Counted from the first letter of the stretch, positions 1 through 8,312 are shown. The stretch: 11,723 nucleotides of DNA from Alloprevotella tannerae (GCA_015259305.1 JABZGO010000037.1:264-11986); one strand, 5' to 3'. Numbers and translations: made by a program. Notes: a model not told the origin generated them from the letters alone.

Positions 1-1
1 C

Positions 2-697
2 GAACAGATTCTTGATATCTTTGAAGAGACTTGTGGCGGTCGATTGATCTTAAACTATAATACGATTGGCGGTGTGATGGCCGATATCCATCCAAACTTT
101 GTACGCCGTGTAAAGGAGTTTATTCCTTATATGCGCCACAACCTCCAAGAGTATTACGATATCTTTGTCAACAATGTCATTGCACACAATCGTCTTGAAG
201 GTGTCGGCGTATTAAATAAGGAGCAGGTTATTAGCTTTGGCTGTACCGGTGGTACAGGTCGCGCTGCAGGTTGGAGCAATGACTTGCGCAAGCACCAACC
301 TTATGCTGCTTACGATAAAGTTGATTTTAAAGAAATCACTTATACGGAAGGTGATAGCTTTGCCCGCTTGATGGTACGTATGAAGGAGATAGAGGAAAGT
401 TTGAATATCATCGAACAATTGATCGACGGCATTCCGGAAGGTCCTTTCCAAACCAAGACGAAACCCATCATCAAGATTCCGGCAGGCACTTACTACTCAG
501 CTGTAGAAGGAAGCCGTGGCGAATTTGGGGTGCTGCTTGAAAGCAAAGGAGACAAATTCCCATCACGCCTGCACTATCGTTCAACAGGCTTGCCTTTGGT
601 TGCAGCTATGGATACCGTTTGTCACAATTGCTTTATTGCTGACTTGATGGCCATAGGTGGAACGGTAGACTACGTCGTGCCAGATATTGACCGCTAA
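2..697 (+). CDS. nuoD: NADH-quinone oxidoreductase subunit D, C-terminal part (5' end outside window)
   Basis: This is the quinone-site subunit of complex I (49-kDa homologue), in the peripheral arm at the membrane surface; with NuoB and NuoH it forms the quinone-reduction chamber. The frame is open from the left edge, so the internal TTG at 44 is not the start. The visible 231 residues contain family landmarks: a CGGRL..NYNTIGGV segment, a T-G-x-G-R-A-x-G-W-S-N-D stretch matching the usual GPTARASG-type loop, HQPYAAYDKVDF, an R-M-x-E-I-x-x-S-L-x-I-I-E-Q-L helix, an EGSRGEFGV-like strand and the terminal VVPDIDR. The N-terminal half is missing, so I cannot tell whether this is a separate NuoD or the C-terminal half of a NuoCD fusion, which is common in Bacteroides. 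An unusual CHNC sits near the C terminus. nuoH follows after 17 bp, with no room for nuoE, nuoF or nuoG. Confidence 0.95.
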   Translation, partial: EQILDIFEETCGGRLILNYNTIGGVMADIHPNFVRRVKEFIPYMRHNLQEYYDIFVNNVIAHNRLEGVGVLNKEQVISFGCTGGTGRAAGWSNDLRKHQPYAAYDKVDFKEITYTEGDSFARLMVRMKEIEESLNIIEQLIDGIPEGPFQTKTKPIIKIPAGTYYSAVEGSRGEFGVLLESKGDKFPSRLHYRSTGLPLVAAMDTVCHNCFIADLMAIGGTVDYVVPDIDR

Positions 698-714
698 AAA
701 GTAAAGACTGCTAT

Positions 715-1815
715 ATGAAATCTTATTTATTTGATTTGAATACTTGGACAGCGGCAATAGATGAGCAGCTGAATATGATTTTGCCTAGTTGGGCTGCCAC
801 ATTGATTGAATCAGTCATTGTAGCCTTAATCATCATCACATTATATGCTGTCTTTGCCATTGCGCTGATTTATATGGAGCGTAAGGTTTGTGGCTTCTTC
901 CAATGTCGTTTGGGTCCAAACCGCGTTGGAAAGTGGGGTTTACTCCAAGTTTTTGGTGACGTCTTCAAGATGTTGACGAAGGAAATTATACGTATGCGTA
1001 ACTCGGATCGCTTATTGCACGACTTTGCGCCGTTCCTCGTCGTTGTAGCCTCTATGCTTACGTTTGCTTGTCTGCCTTGGAACAAGGGAGGGCATATAAT
1101 CGACTTTAATATCGGTATATTCTTCTTTATTGCAGTATCGTCCATCGGCGTTGTCGGCATTCTGCTGGCCGGTTTGAGTAGTAACAACAAGTACTCTCTT
1201 ATCGGTGCAATGCGTAGTGGCGCACAATTGATTAGTTACGAAGTTTCCATAGGTCTTACGATGCTAACCATGGTTGCAATGACGGGTACGATGCAAATCA
1301 GTGAGATCGTACAACAACAGTATGATAACGGATGGAATATCGTACGTGGACATATACCCGCTTTATTTGCGTTCATTATTTATATGATTGCAGGTAATGC
1401 GGAATGTAACCGTGGACCGTTTGACCTTCCTGAAGGTGAAAGTGAGTTGACAGCCGGATATCACACAGAATATTCCGGTATGCACTTCGGCTTCTATTAT
1501 TTGGCTGAATACCTCAACCTTTTCATTACTGCCGGCATAGCCGCAACCCTCTTTCTCGGAGGTTGGGCTCCTTTACACATTCCCGGTCTAGAAGGCTTTA
1601 ATGCTGCAATGGATTATGTTCCGGGTGCCGTTTGGTTTATCGGAAAGACCTTCTTTGTGGTCTTCTTATTAATGTGGGAGCGCTGGACTTTCCCCCGTCT
1701 GCGTATTGACCACATCCTAACTTTAGAGTGGAAGTATTTGATGCCACTTAGTTTGGTCAACTTACTTTTGATGGCTTTGCTTGTAGTCTTCGGATTGGGA
1801 ATCAACATTAACTGA
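715..1815 (+). CDS. nuoH: NADH-quinone oxidoreductase subunit H
   Basis: This is the membrane subunit (ND1 homologue) that joins the peripheral arm to the proton-pumping arm and forms much of the quinone-entry tunnel. It has 366 residues, rich in hydrophobic segments, as expected for this multi-pass protein. Visible signatures are MERK near residue 55 followed by RLGPNRVG, GLSSNNKYSLIGAMR with SYE soon after, and the acidic loop AECNRGPFDLPEGESE (about 229-244) running into AGYHTEYSGM. These glutamates belong to the conserved charged funnel that couples quinone chemistry to proton movement. The ATG follows a weak AAAAAGTAAAG stretch with no real Shine-Dalgarno sequence. It lies 17 bp after nuoD and 7 bp before nuoI. 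In 14-subunit operons nuoE, nuoF and nuoG separate D from H; here they are absent. Confidence 0.97.
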   Translation: MKSYLFDLNTWTAAIDEQLNMILPSWAATLIESVIVALIIITLYAVFAIALIYMERKVCGFFQCRLGPNRVGKWGLLQVFGDVFKMLTKEIIRMRNSDRLLHDFAPFLVVVASMLTFACLPWNKGGHIIDFNIGIFFFIAVSSIGVVGILLAGLSSNNKYSLIGAMRSGAQLISYEVSIGLTMLTMVAMTGTMQISEIVQQQYDNGWNIVRGHIPALFAFIIYMIAGNAECNRGPFDLPEGESELTAGYHTEYSGMHFGFYYLAEYLNLFITAGIAATLFLGGWAPLHIPGLEGFNAAMDYVPGAVWFIGKTFFVVFLLMWERWTFPRLRIDHILTLEWKYLMPLSLVNLLLMALLVVFGLGININ

Positions 1816-1822
1816 TAAGGAA

Positions 1823-2401
1823 ATGCAAGATAAGAACTATATTCAAGGGCTTCTTTGTGGAGTAAAGACGCTGACTGTCGGACTACGGACGACGATGCGT
1901 GAGCTTTTTACAAAGAAGATAACGCAGCAATATCCCGAAAATCGAAAAGAACTTGTGATGTTCGATCGTTTTCGTGGAAGTCTCGTTATGCCCCATAACG
2001 AAAATAATGAACATAAGTGTGTCGGCTGCGGTCTTTGTATGATGGCTTGTCCGAACAATTCGATCAATGTGGTTACTGAAATGGTGGCTACACCTGATGG
2101 CAAGAAGAAGAAACAGCTGCTTCGTCACGAGTACAATTTAGGCTCTTGCATGTTTTGTATGCTTTGTGTGAAAGCGTGTCCCCATGATGCTATCACTTTT
2201 GATCAATCATTCGAAAATGCAGTGTTTGATCGCTCAAAGTTGGTTTTACAACTAAACCAACCTGGAAGTCGCTTACTTGAAAAGCCTGCTCGCCCTGTAG
2301 TGCCTAAGGCTGCCGCACCAGCGGAAGACGCTACGGCAAAGCCCCAAGAGCAACCGACAGCGAAAGCAGAAACAAACACCGACAACACACCCTCAAAATA
2401 A
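1823..2401 (+). CDS. nuoI: NADH-quinone oxidoreductase subunit I (2x[4Fe-4S] ferredoxin-like)
   Basis: This subunit (TYKY homologue) carries two [4Fe-4S] clusters that pass electrons towards NuoB and quinone. Both cluster motifs are intact: Cys66, 69, 72 and 76 followed by Pro, and Cys109, 112, 115 and 119 followed by Pro. Between them is a basic GKKKK stretch. A conserved N-terminal region (YPENRK, MFDRFRG) precedes the first cluster. The family core ends near residue 153 (LNQPGSRL); about 38 more residues form an Ala/Pro/Thr/Lys-rich, probably disordered tail ending TPSK. The ATG has the best ribosome-binding sequence of the operon (AAGGA, 3 bp upstream). With NuoE, NuoF and NuoG not encoded here, NuoI is the likely entry point for electrons from an unidentified donor; that is inference, not seen directly. 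Confidence 0.97.
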   Translation: MQDKNYIQGLLCGVKTLTVGLRTTMRELFTKKITQQYPENRKELVMFDRFRGSLVMPHNENNEHKCVGCGLCMMACPNNSINVVTEMVATPDGKKKKQLLRHEYNLGSCMFCMLCVKACPHDAITFDQSFENAVFDRSKLVLQLNQPGSRLLEKPARPVVPKAAAPAEDATAKPQEQPTAKAETNTDNTPSK

Positions 2402-2408
2402 GACGACA

Positions 2409-2921
2409 ATGGATTCACACAATATAATGTTTGTTGTTTTGGCTGTGTTGATGGTCTTTTCAGCATTTGCCACAGTTTTGACGAAGAGTATTATTCGTGC
2501 TGCAACGTATTTATTCTTTGTCCTATTGGGAACAGCAGGAATGTATTTCTTAATGGGTTATACATTCTTGGGCGCTGTTCAGGTAATGGTTTATGCCGGT
2601 GGTATCGTTGTTCTTTATGTATTTGCAATTCTATTGACAAGGGGCGCAAAGGATAAGCTGAGCGACAATACTAAGCAGAAGATTTTTGTTTCGGCCATAC
2701 TCTCTCTGGTTGGCTTTGGTGCGTTTGTTTACGCATTTCTAAAGGCCGAATTTGGAACGGATAAGCTTGTAGCTCCTAATGAGTCTATTATCTCAATGAA
2801 GGATATCGGAATGAACCTGCTATCAACAGAGGCAAATGGTTATCTCCTACCCTTTGAGGTTGTTTCATTACTCCTCTTGGCCTGCATTGTAGCCGCTCTA
2901 TTAATTGCACGCAAACGTTAA
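2409..2921 (+). CDS. nuoJ: NADH-quinone oxidoreductase subunit J
   Basis: This is a small multi-pass membrane subunit (ND6 homologue) between NuoH and the antiporter-like subunits. Its TM3 takes part in the conformational coupling of complex I. The 170 residues are typical in length. The key signature G-A-V-Q-V-M-V-Y-A-G-G (about 55-65) marks TM3, with Tyr62 in the family-conserved position. Hydrophobic segments lie near residues 6-24, 33-50, 55-77, 92-112 and 144-166, and the C terminus is basic (ARKR). It starts 7 bp after nuoI and ends 13 bp before nuoK. No Shine-Dalgarno sequence precedes the ATG, as is usual in Bacteroidota. Confidence 0.94.
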   Translation: MDSHNIMFVVLAVLMVFSAFATVLTKSIIRAATYLFFVLLGTAGMYFLMGYTFLGAVQVMVYAGGIVVLYVFAILLTRGAKDKLSDNTKQKIFVSAILSLVGFGAFVYAFLKAEFGTDKLVAPNESIISMKDIGMNLLSTEANGYLLPFEVVSLLLLACIVAALLIARKR

Positions 2922-2934
2922 TATCGATTCTGTT

Positions 2935-3243
2935 ATGATTCAATTAGACTATATTCTGATTATTTCGGCGGTAATGATGTTTGCCGGAATCTTTGGCTTC
3001 TTGACGCGTCGTAGTACACTGGCTATTCTACTCTCGGTAGAGTTGATGCTCAATGCTACTGATTTGAACTTTGCTGCTTTCAACAGAATGCTTTATCCCG
3101 AAGGGCACGAAGGTTACTTCTTTGCATTGTTCTCTATTGCAATATCGGCTGCAGAAAGTGCTATTGCGATCGCTATAATGATTAATATCTATCGCCTTTT
3201 AAAGGACATTTCGGTAGGTAAATTAGAAAAAATGAAATGGTAG
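2935..3243 (+). CDS. nuoK: NADH-quinone oxidoreductase subunit K
   Basis: This is the three-helix membrane subunit (ND4L homologue) that contributes buried carboxylates to the central proton-conducting axis. The protein is 102 residues, close to the usual 100-102. Two membrane glutamates expected for the family are present: Glu36 in LLSVELMLNA and Glu74 in SAAESAIAIA. The start at 2935 is preferred over an in-frame TTG at 2905, because the latter overlaps the end of nuoJ and would add ten residues that do not resemble NuoK; the protein normally begins shortly before TM1 (YILIISAVMMFAG). It lies 13 bp after nuoJ and is followed by the longest gap in the operon. Confidence 0.95.
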   Translation: MIQLDYILIISAVMMFAGIFGFLTRRSTLAILLSVELMLNATDLNFAAFNRMLYPEGHEGYFFALFSIAISAAESAIAIAIMINIYRLLKDISVGKLEKMKW

Positions 3244-3252
3244 GACGATTTT

Positions 3253-3272
3253 AGGGCAGGCACTCCTGCTCT
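3253..3272 (+). other. Hairpin in the nuoK-nuoL gap
   Basis: An inverted repeat with arms AGGGCAGG (3253-3260) and CCTGCTCT (3265-3272) forms an 8-bp stem with one G-U pair around a CACT loop, starting 9 bp after the nuoK stop. No T-run follows, so it does not look like a full intrinsic terminator. Possible roles are RNA processing, mRNA stability or partial attenuation between the small subunits and nuoL; the sequence does not decide between them. Confidence 0.5.
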
Positions 3273-3300
3273 TAAGTCCATAAGATAAAAGATTCTAACA

Positions 3301-5235
3301 ATGGAAAATCAATTCTTATATACCTTGTTAATACCGGCTTTGCCGTTCTTATCTTTCCTCATACTTGCTTTGGTAGGGAAAAAGATGAGCCATCGCTTAG
3401 CAGGTATTATCGGTACGTCTTCACTCGGCGTAGTGATGACTTTGGCATACTATACGGCCTACCAATATTTTACGCTGCCTCGCACGGCTGAAGGTATTTA
3501 TCAAGCTTTAGTGCCCTTCAATGTTACTTGGCTTCCATTAGGCACACTGCATTTTGATATGGGAATACTATTAGATCCGATTTCTGTGATGATGCTCATC
3601 GTCATTACAACGGTATCGTTCATGGTCCATATCTACTCATTTGGCTATATGCACGGTGAGCGAGGCTTTCAGCGCTATTATGCTTACCTCAGCCTTTTCA
3701 CAATGTCAATGTTGGGCTTGGTTGTAGCGACAAACATCTTCCAGATGTATTTATTCTGGGAGCTTGTAGGTGTTTCATCCTATCTGCTAATTGGTTTTTA
3801 CTACACGCAAAAAGCAGCCATTGCTGCCTCAAAGAAGGCTTTTATTGTAACGCGCTTTGCCGATCTCTTCTTTTTAATCGGTATCTTGATTTTTGGGTAC
3901 TATGCAAAGACATTCAATTTTGATTTTACAATTGAAAACAATGTGCGAGAGTTCGCAGGAGCAGCATTTATGTTACCAACAGCATTGATCTTGATGTTCA
4001 TCGGCGGTGCTGGTAAGAGTGCGATGTTCCCGCTCCACATTTGGCTGCCGGATGCAATGGAAGGCCCGACGCCAGTCAGTGCCTTAATTCACGCAGCGAC
4101 TATGGTCGTAGCCGGAGTTTACCAAGTGGCTCGTATGTTCCCGCTGTGGATCACCTATGCTCCGGAAACTTTGCATATCGTAGGTTGGATTGGAGCATTT
4201 ACAGCCTTTTATGCCGCGGCAGTAGCTTGTGCGCAAAGCGACATTAAACGCGTGCTTGCCTTCTCTACAATCTCTCAAATCGCCTTTATGATGGTTGCTT
4301 TGGGCGTATGCTTACCTTGGCATGGAGCAGAATCTGCAGAAGTAAATGGAGAGTTGAGTATTGGCTATATGGCTGCTATGTTCCACCTCTTTACACACGC
4401 AATGTTTAAGGCCTGCCTCTTCTTGTGTGCAGGATGCCTTATCCACGCGGTTCATAGCAATGAGATGAGCGCAATGGGTGGTATGCGCAAGTATATGCCA
4501 ATCACCCATATTACGTTCCTCATTTCTTGCTTGGCCATCTCCGGCATACCTCCATTCTCAGGTTTCTTCTCTAAAGATGAAATCTTAGATGCCGCATTTG
4601 TATATAGTCCGGCAATGGGATGGATTATGACCATTATTGCCGCAATGACTGCATTCTATATGTTCCGTCTTTATTATGGCATCTTCTGGGGAACTGAAAA
4701 CAAAGAGCATCACGCAGAAATTCACCCTCACGAAGCTCCGTGGACGATGACATTCCCCTTGATCTTCTTAGCTGGCGTGACCTGCGTTGCCGGATTTATT
4801 CCTTTTGGCAAATTCATTTCAGCTGATGGACAATCTTACGACTTCTTATCTCACTTCAATTGGATGTTAGGTTTGAAGAGCGTAATCATTGCCATGGTTT
4901 CCATTGGACTTGCAACTTACATGTACAAGGGAGAGAAGCAACCTGTGGCCAACAAATTGGCAACTCAATTTGCAGGCTTGCACAAATGGGCTTATCATCG
5001 TTTCTATTTAGATGAAGTGTACCAATTCATTACCCATCGTATTATTTTCGCAAGAATTTCTCGTCCTTTGGCGTGGTTCGATCGTACGATCATCGATGGT
5101 TTCTTCAACTTCTTAGCTTGGGGAACTCATGAGCTCGGCTTCAACATTCGTGGTCTGCAGAATGGTTCCATCCAGCGTTATGCTTTTGTGTTCTTCTTGG
5201 GCCTTCTTGCTCTTTTGTTAATATTGATCTTTTAA
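3301..5235 (+). CDS. nuoL: NADH-quinone oxidoreductase subunit L
   Basis: This is the distal antiporter-like proton-channel subunit (ND5 homologue). Its 644 residues fit the long NuoL form, in which the antiporter core is followed by a long lateral amphipathic helix and a final TM. The channel residues are present: Glu154 (FWELVG, TM5) and Lys239 (GGAGKSAMFPLHIWLPDAM, TM7), corresponding to E. coli NuoL Glu144 and Lys229. The TM7-TM8 stretch continues as EGPTPVSALIHAATMV, the classic family signature, and THAMFKACLF provides a further membrane lysine. The C terminus (about 560-644) holds the lateral-helix region (YRFYLDEVYQ-like) and a hydrophobic end. A 57-bp gap with a hairpin precedes it; nuoM follows after 13 bp. 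Confidence 0.97.
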   Translation: MENQFLYTLLIPALPFLSFLILALVGKKMSHRLAGIIGTSSLGVVMTLAYYTAYQYFTLPRTAEGIYQALVPFNVTWLPLGTLHFDMGILLDPISVMMLIVITTVSFMVHIYSFGYMHGERGFQRYYAYLSLFTMSMLGLVVATNIFQMYLFWELVGVSSYLLIGFYYTQKAAIAASKKAFIVTRFADLFFLIGILIFGYYAKTFNFDFTIENNVREFAGAAFMLPTALILMFIGGAGKSAMFPLHIWLPDAMEGPTPVSALIHAATMVVAGVYQVARMFPLWITYAPETLHIVGWIGAFTAFYAAAVACAQSDIKRVLAFSTISQIAFMMVALGVCLPWHGAESAEVNGELSIGYMAAMFHLFTHAMFKACLFLCAGCLIHAVHSNEMSAMGGMRKYMPITHITFLISCLAISGIPPFSGFFSKDEILDAAFVYSPAMGWIMTIIAAMTAFYMFRLYYGIFWGTENKEHHAEIHPHEAPWTMTFPLIFLAGVTCVAGFIPFGKFISADGQSYDFLSHFNWMLGLKSVIIAMVSIGLATYMYKGEKQPVANKLATQFAGLHKWAYHRFYLDEVYQFITHRIIFARISRPLAWFDRTIIDGFFNFLAWGTHELGFNIRGLQNGSIQRYAFVFFLGLLALLLILIF

Positions 5236-5248
5236 GCACGAAACGAAT

Positions 5249-6745
5249 ATGAACTTTTTATCGTTATTTGTACTGATTCCGCTCCTGATGCTACCAGCGC
5301 TCTGGTTATCAAGGGGACAAAAGGCCATTCGTACAGTGATGGTAGTCGGCAGCAGCTTACTGCTCGCTTTAGCCGCTTTGACAACCATTCTGTTTTTGAA
5401 AGAACGTGCAGCAGGAGCTGATGCACAAATGCTCTTCACAGCTTCTGTAGATTGGTTCACATCCCTCCATATTAAATACTCCGTCGGTGTTGACGGCATT
5501 TCAGTTGCGATGCTTCTGCTCTCAGCTGTAATTGTCTTCACCGGAGCTTTTGTTTCTTGGGATATGAACAAAGAATATTTCCTTTGGTTTACCCTATTAA
5601 GCATTGGTGTCTTTGGCTTCTTCATTACAGTCGACATGTTCGCTATGTTTATGTTCTATGAGATTGCATTGATTCCGATGTATCTCCTTATTGGAGTTTG
5701 GGGAACAGGTCCGAAAGAATATGCAGCAATGAAGCTAACGCTAATGTTGATGGGCGGTTCTGCCTTCCTGATGTGCGGTATCTTCGGCATTTTCTTCGGA
5801 GCAGGCGGAGAGACGATGAACATTACGGAAATCGCGAACCACACCGGCGGCGCCCATGCCATTCCTTTGGCGCAGCAATACGTATGGTTCCCGCTCACCT
5901 TCGTTGGTTTCGGCGTCTTAGGTGCACTCTTCCCCTTCCACACTTGGTCTCCTGATGGTCATGCCTCAGCCCCGACGGCTGTTTCTATGCTTCACGCAGG
6001 CGTGTTAATGAAGCTGGGAGGCTATGGTTGCTTCCGCATCGCAATGTATCTGATGCCCGAGGCCTCACACGAGTTGGGCTGGATTTTCTTAGTTTTAACC
6101 GGCATCTCCGTTGTCTATGGCGCATTCTCAGCTTTCGTACAGACAGATTTGAAATACATCAATGCCTATTCTTCAGTTTCCCACTGCGGCCTCGTACTCT
6201 TTGGCCTGCTAATGATGGACCAAGTTGCGGTGACCGGTGCTGTCTTGCAAATGCTCTCCCACGGGCTTACCACGGCTCTCTTCTTTGCTTTGATTGGTAT
6301 GATCTATGGTAGAACGCATACGCGTGATATTCGAGAAATGAATGGGTTGATGCGCATTATGCCATTCTTGGCTGTCTGTTATGTTGTTGCCGGTTTGGCC
6401 AACTTAGGTCTACCCGGTTTTAGCGGATTCGTGGCCGAAATGACCATCTTCGTTGGATCTTTCAACAATGCCGACACCTTCCACCGCGTTTTGACCATTG
6501 CAGCCTGCACCAGTATTGTGATCACAGCAGTCTACATCTTACGACTTGTCGGCAAGATCCTTTATGGTGTTTGCAAGAATCCGGAACATCTCAAACTGAG
6601 TGACGCAAATCCCATCGAGCGCTTTGCCGTCATCTGCCTTATTGTAGCCATTGCAGCTTTAGGTATGGCTCCGGGTTGGGTAAGCGATATGATCAATGGC
6701 GGAGTTTCCCCGATTGTAAATCACATTTTGGCCGCAGTAGCCTAA
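5249..6745 (+). CDS. nuoM: NADH-quinone oxidoreductase subunit M (TM7 lysine replaced by leucine)
   Basis: This is the middle antiporter-like subunit of the membrane arm (ND4 homologue), 498 residues, a normal length. The TM5 glutamate is present as Glu138 in FYEIALIPMYLLIG, and the TM8 lysine as Lys255 in HAGVLMKLGGYG. The TM7 segment reads GFGVLGALFPFHTWSPDGH, where most NuoM proteins have a lysine seven residues before the HTW histidine (as in AVKVPMFPFHTWLPDAH). Here that position is Leu224, encoded by TTA at 5918-5920, so the proton-channel lysine equivalent to E. coli NuoM Lys234 is missing. The rest (SAPTAVSMLHAGV, VSHCGLVLFG, SHGLTTALFFALIG, GLANLGLPGFSGFVAE) is a clear NuoM match, and the frame is intact. 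The gene lies 13 bp after nuoL and 18 bp before nuoN. The assignment is firm; the effect of Leu224 on pumping is open. Confidence 0.96.
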   Translation: MNFLSLFVLIPLLMLPALWLSRGQKAIRTVMVVGSSLLLALAALTTILFLKERAAGADAQMLFTASVDWFTSLHIKYSVGVDGISVAMLLLSAVIVFTGAFVSWDMNKEYFLWFTLLSIGVFGFFITVDMFAMFMFYEIALIPMYLLIGVWGTGPKEYAAMKLTLMLMGGSAFLMCGIFGIFFGAGGETMNITEIANHTGGAHAIPLAQQYVWFPLTFVGFGVLGALFPFHTWSPDGHASAPTAVSMLHAGVLMKLGGYGCFRIAMYLMPEASHELGWIFLVLTGISVVYGAFSAFVQTDLKYINAYSSVSHCGLVLFGLLMMDQVAVTGAVLQMLSHGLTTALFFALIGMIYGRTHTRDIREMNGLMRIMPFLAVCYVVAGLANLGLPGFSGFVAEMTIFVGSFNNADTFHRVLTIAACTSIVITAVYILRLVGKILYGVCKNPEHLKLSDANPIERFAVICLIVAIAALGMAPGWVSDMINGGVSPIVNHILAAVA

Positions 6746-6763
6746 ACTTCAAAATAAAAAGAA

Positions 6764-8239
6764 ATGGATTATTCTCAATTTTTGAATATGCCTGAAGAAC
6801 TCAGCCTTATGGCTGTAATTCTGCTGCTCTTTGTGGCCGATCTCTTTATTTGCAAAGATAAAACGCCGACCGAAGAAGGTATTCTCCACGGCAATAAGAT
6901 AGGCAATATCGCCATTGTGTTAATGATCTTCCAAGTGGCATCAAACTTCCTGCCCACTTGTATGGGATGTACGCCCGCTACCGAGGCTTTTGGGGGAATG
7001 TATGTCCATACGCCGATGATGACGATAATGAAATCTATCTTGAGCATTGGTACATTGATCACCTTCCTTATGGCCAACGGCTATATGCGTCAAACTGCCA
7101 ACATCGTAAAGCAAGGAGAGTTCTATATCGTAACGCTTTTCACCCTGCTGGGTATGTACTTTATGATCTCTGCTGGCCACTTTATTATGTTCTTCATCGG
7201 ACTCGAAATGGCCTCCGTCCCCATGGCAGCTTTGATCGCCTATGATAAATATCGCTACGAAAGTGCAGAAGCGGGCGCTAAGTTTATTCTCTTAGCCCTT
7301 TTCTCCAGTGCCCTCTTATTATATGGCGTTTCTTTCATCTACGGTGCTACCGGCTCACTCTATTTCTCGGAGATTCACGACCGCTTTGCCGCCGATCATA
7401 CCCTTTTGAGTACGATTGGCCTGCTGCTGTTCCTATCCGGTATGGGCTTCAAAATCTCTTTAGTACCCTTCCATCTGTGGACGGCCGACACCTATCAAGG
7501 CGCGCCCACGGTAGTTACGGGTTACTTGAGCGTTATCTCCAAAGGCTCAGCCGCTTTCGTTTTGTTCACAGTCTTGATTAAGGCATTTGCAGGCGAAGGC
7601 TTCTCAGAAGAATGGAACACCGCCCTCTTTTGGATCATCATTGCCTCCATTACGATAGCCAACCTCTTTGCCATCCAGCAGCAAAACCTCAAACGCTTTA
7701 TGGCTTTCAGCGCTATTTCGCAAGCAGGTTATCTCGTGTTGGGCGTAATGGGTGGAACGGAAGAAGGAATGACCTCTTTGGTCTTCTATCTCCTTGTTTA
7801 TATGGCGGCCAACTTAGGCGCATTTACCGTTATCAACGTGATTGAGCAGAAGAGCGGCAAGATTCGCATCGACGACTACGATGGTTTGTATGAGACCAAC
7901 CCACATTTGAGTTTCATCATGACACTTTGCCTCTTCTCCTTAGCGGGAATCCCGCCCTTTGCCGGATTCTTCTCTAAGTTCTTCATATTTATGGCGGCCT
8001 TCAAGGCGGGCTATCAATGGTTAGTTTTGATCGCATTGGTCAATACTGTGCTTTCACTCTACTACTATCTGTTGATTGTTAAGGCCATGTACATTCGTAA
8101 GAATGAACATCCCATTGCTTCTTTCCGGAGCGACAACTACTCACGCGCAGCACTCTCTATCTGCACGCTGGGTGTCGTCCTCTTAGGCTTAGTTAGCATG
8201 ATCTATGATTACATCGCCACACTCGGCTACGGTATGTAA
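6764..8239 (+). CDS. nuoN: NADH-quinone oxidoreductase subunit N
   Basis: This is the proximal antiporter-like subunit of the membrane arm (ND2 homologue), 491 residues. Channel residues are in place: Glu148 ([16 protein letters not shown]5) and Lys230 ([25 protein letters not shown]7), matching E. coli Glu133 and Lys217. [11 protein letters not shown] gives the TM8 lysine. The [16 protein letters not shown] stretch after TM5 and [17 protein letters not shown] near residue 395 are standard for NuoN. The ATG is preceded by an A-rich AAAATAAAAAGAA leader rather than a Shine-Dalgarno sequence. This is the last gene of the operon, followed by a strong hairpin. Confidence 0.97.
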   Translation: MDYSQFLNMPEELSLMAVILLLFVADLFICKDKTPTEEGILHGNKIGNIAIVLMIFQVASNFLPTCMGCTPATEAFGGMYVHTPMMTIMKSILSIGTLITFLMANGYMRQTANIVKQGEFYIVTLFTLLGMYFMISAGHFIMFFIGLEMASVPMAALIAYDKYRYESAEAGAKFILLALFSSALLLYGVSFIYGATGSLYFSEIHDRFAADHTLLSTIGLLLFLSGMGFKISLVPFHLWTADTYQGAPTVVTGYLSVISKGSAAFVLFTVLIKAFAGEGFSEEWNTALFWIIIASITIANLFAIQQQNLKRFMAFSAISQAGYLVLGVMGGTEEGMTSLVFYLLVYMAANLGAFTVINVIEQKSGKIRIDDYDGLYETNPHLSFIMTLCLFSLAGIPPFAGFFSKFFIFMAAFKAGYQWLVLIALVNTVLSLYYYLLIVKAMYIRKNEHPIASFRSDNYSRAALSICTLGVVLLGLVSMIYDYIATLGYGM

Positions 8240-8265
8240 TACTTTCCGACAAGCCTATCTATAAC

Positions 8266-8312
8266 GATAGCGGCCATAGTCTGAAGCAAGTCCATCAGCT
8301 ATGGCCGCTATC
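8266..8312 (+). terminator. Hairpin terminator after the nuo operon
   Basis: The perfect 14-bp arms GATAGCGGCCATAG (8266-8279) and CTATGGCCGCTATC (8299-8312) begin 26 bp after the nuoN stop. After a one-base bulge the stem continues with CTGA/TCAG around a 10-base loop. It is the strongest structure directly after the operon, so a role as transcript end or 3'-stabilising structure is likely. The downstream sequence is only moderately T-rich (TTCGTATATGGCCCTTTG), so this is not a textbook U-tract terminator. Confidence 0.65.

Noticed and set aside
620..631. Hydrogenase-like metal site in NuoD
   Set aside because: The CHNC pair is not at the C-terminal DPCxxC position of [NiFe] hydrogenases, and the chain ends in the NuoD-type VVPDIDR.
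44..697. NuoD starting at the TTG at 44
   Set aside because: The frame continues open to the left edge and the upstream residues (EQILDIFEETCGGR) match the NuoD family, so the true start is outside the window.
698..714. Hidden nuoE/nuoF/nuoG remnants between nuoD and nuoH
   Set aside because: Only 17 bp separate the two genes, and no NuoE, NuoF or NuoG motifs occur in any frame of the window.
2905..2934. Extended NuoK start at TTG 2905
   Set aside because: It overlaps the end of nuoJ, and the extra residues do not resemble NuoK; ATG 2935 gives the normal 102-residue length.
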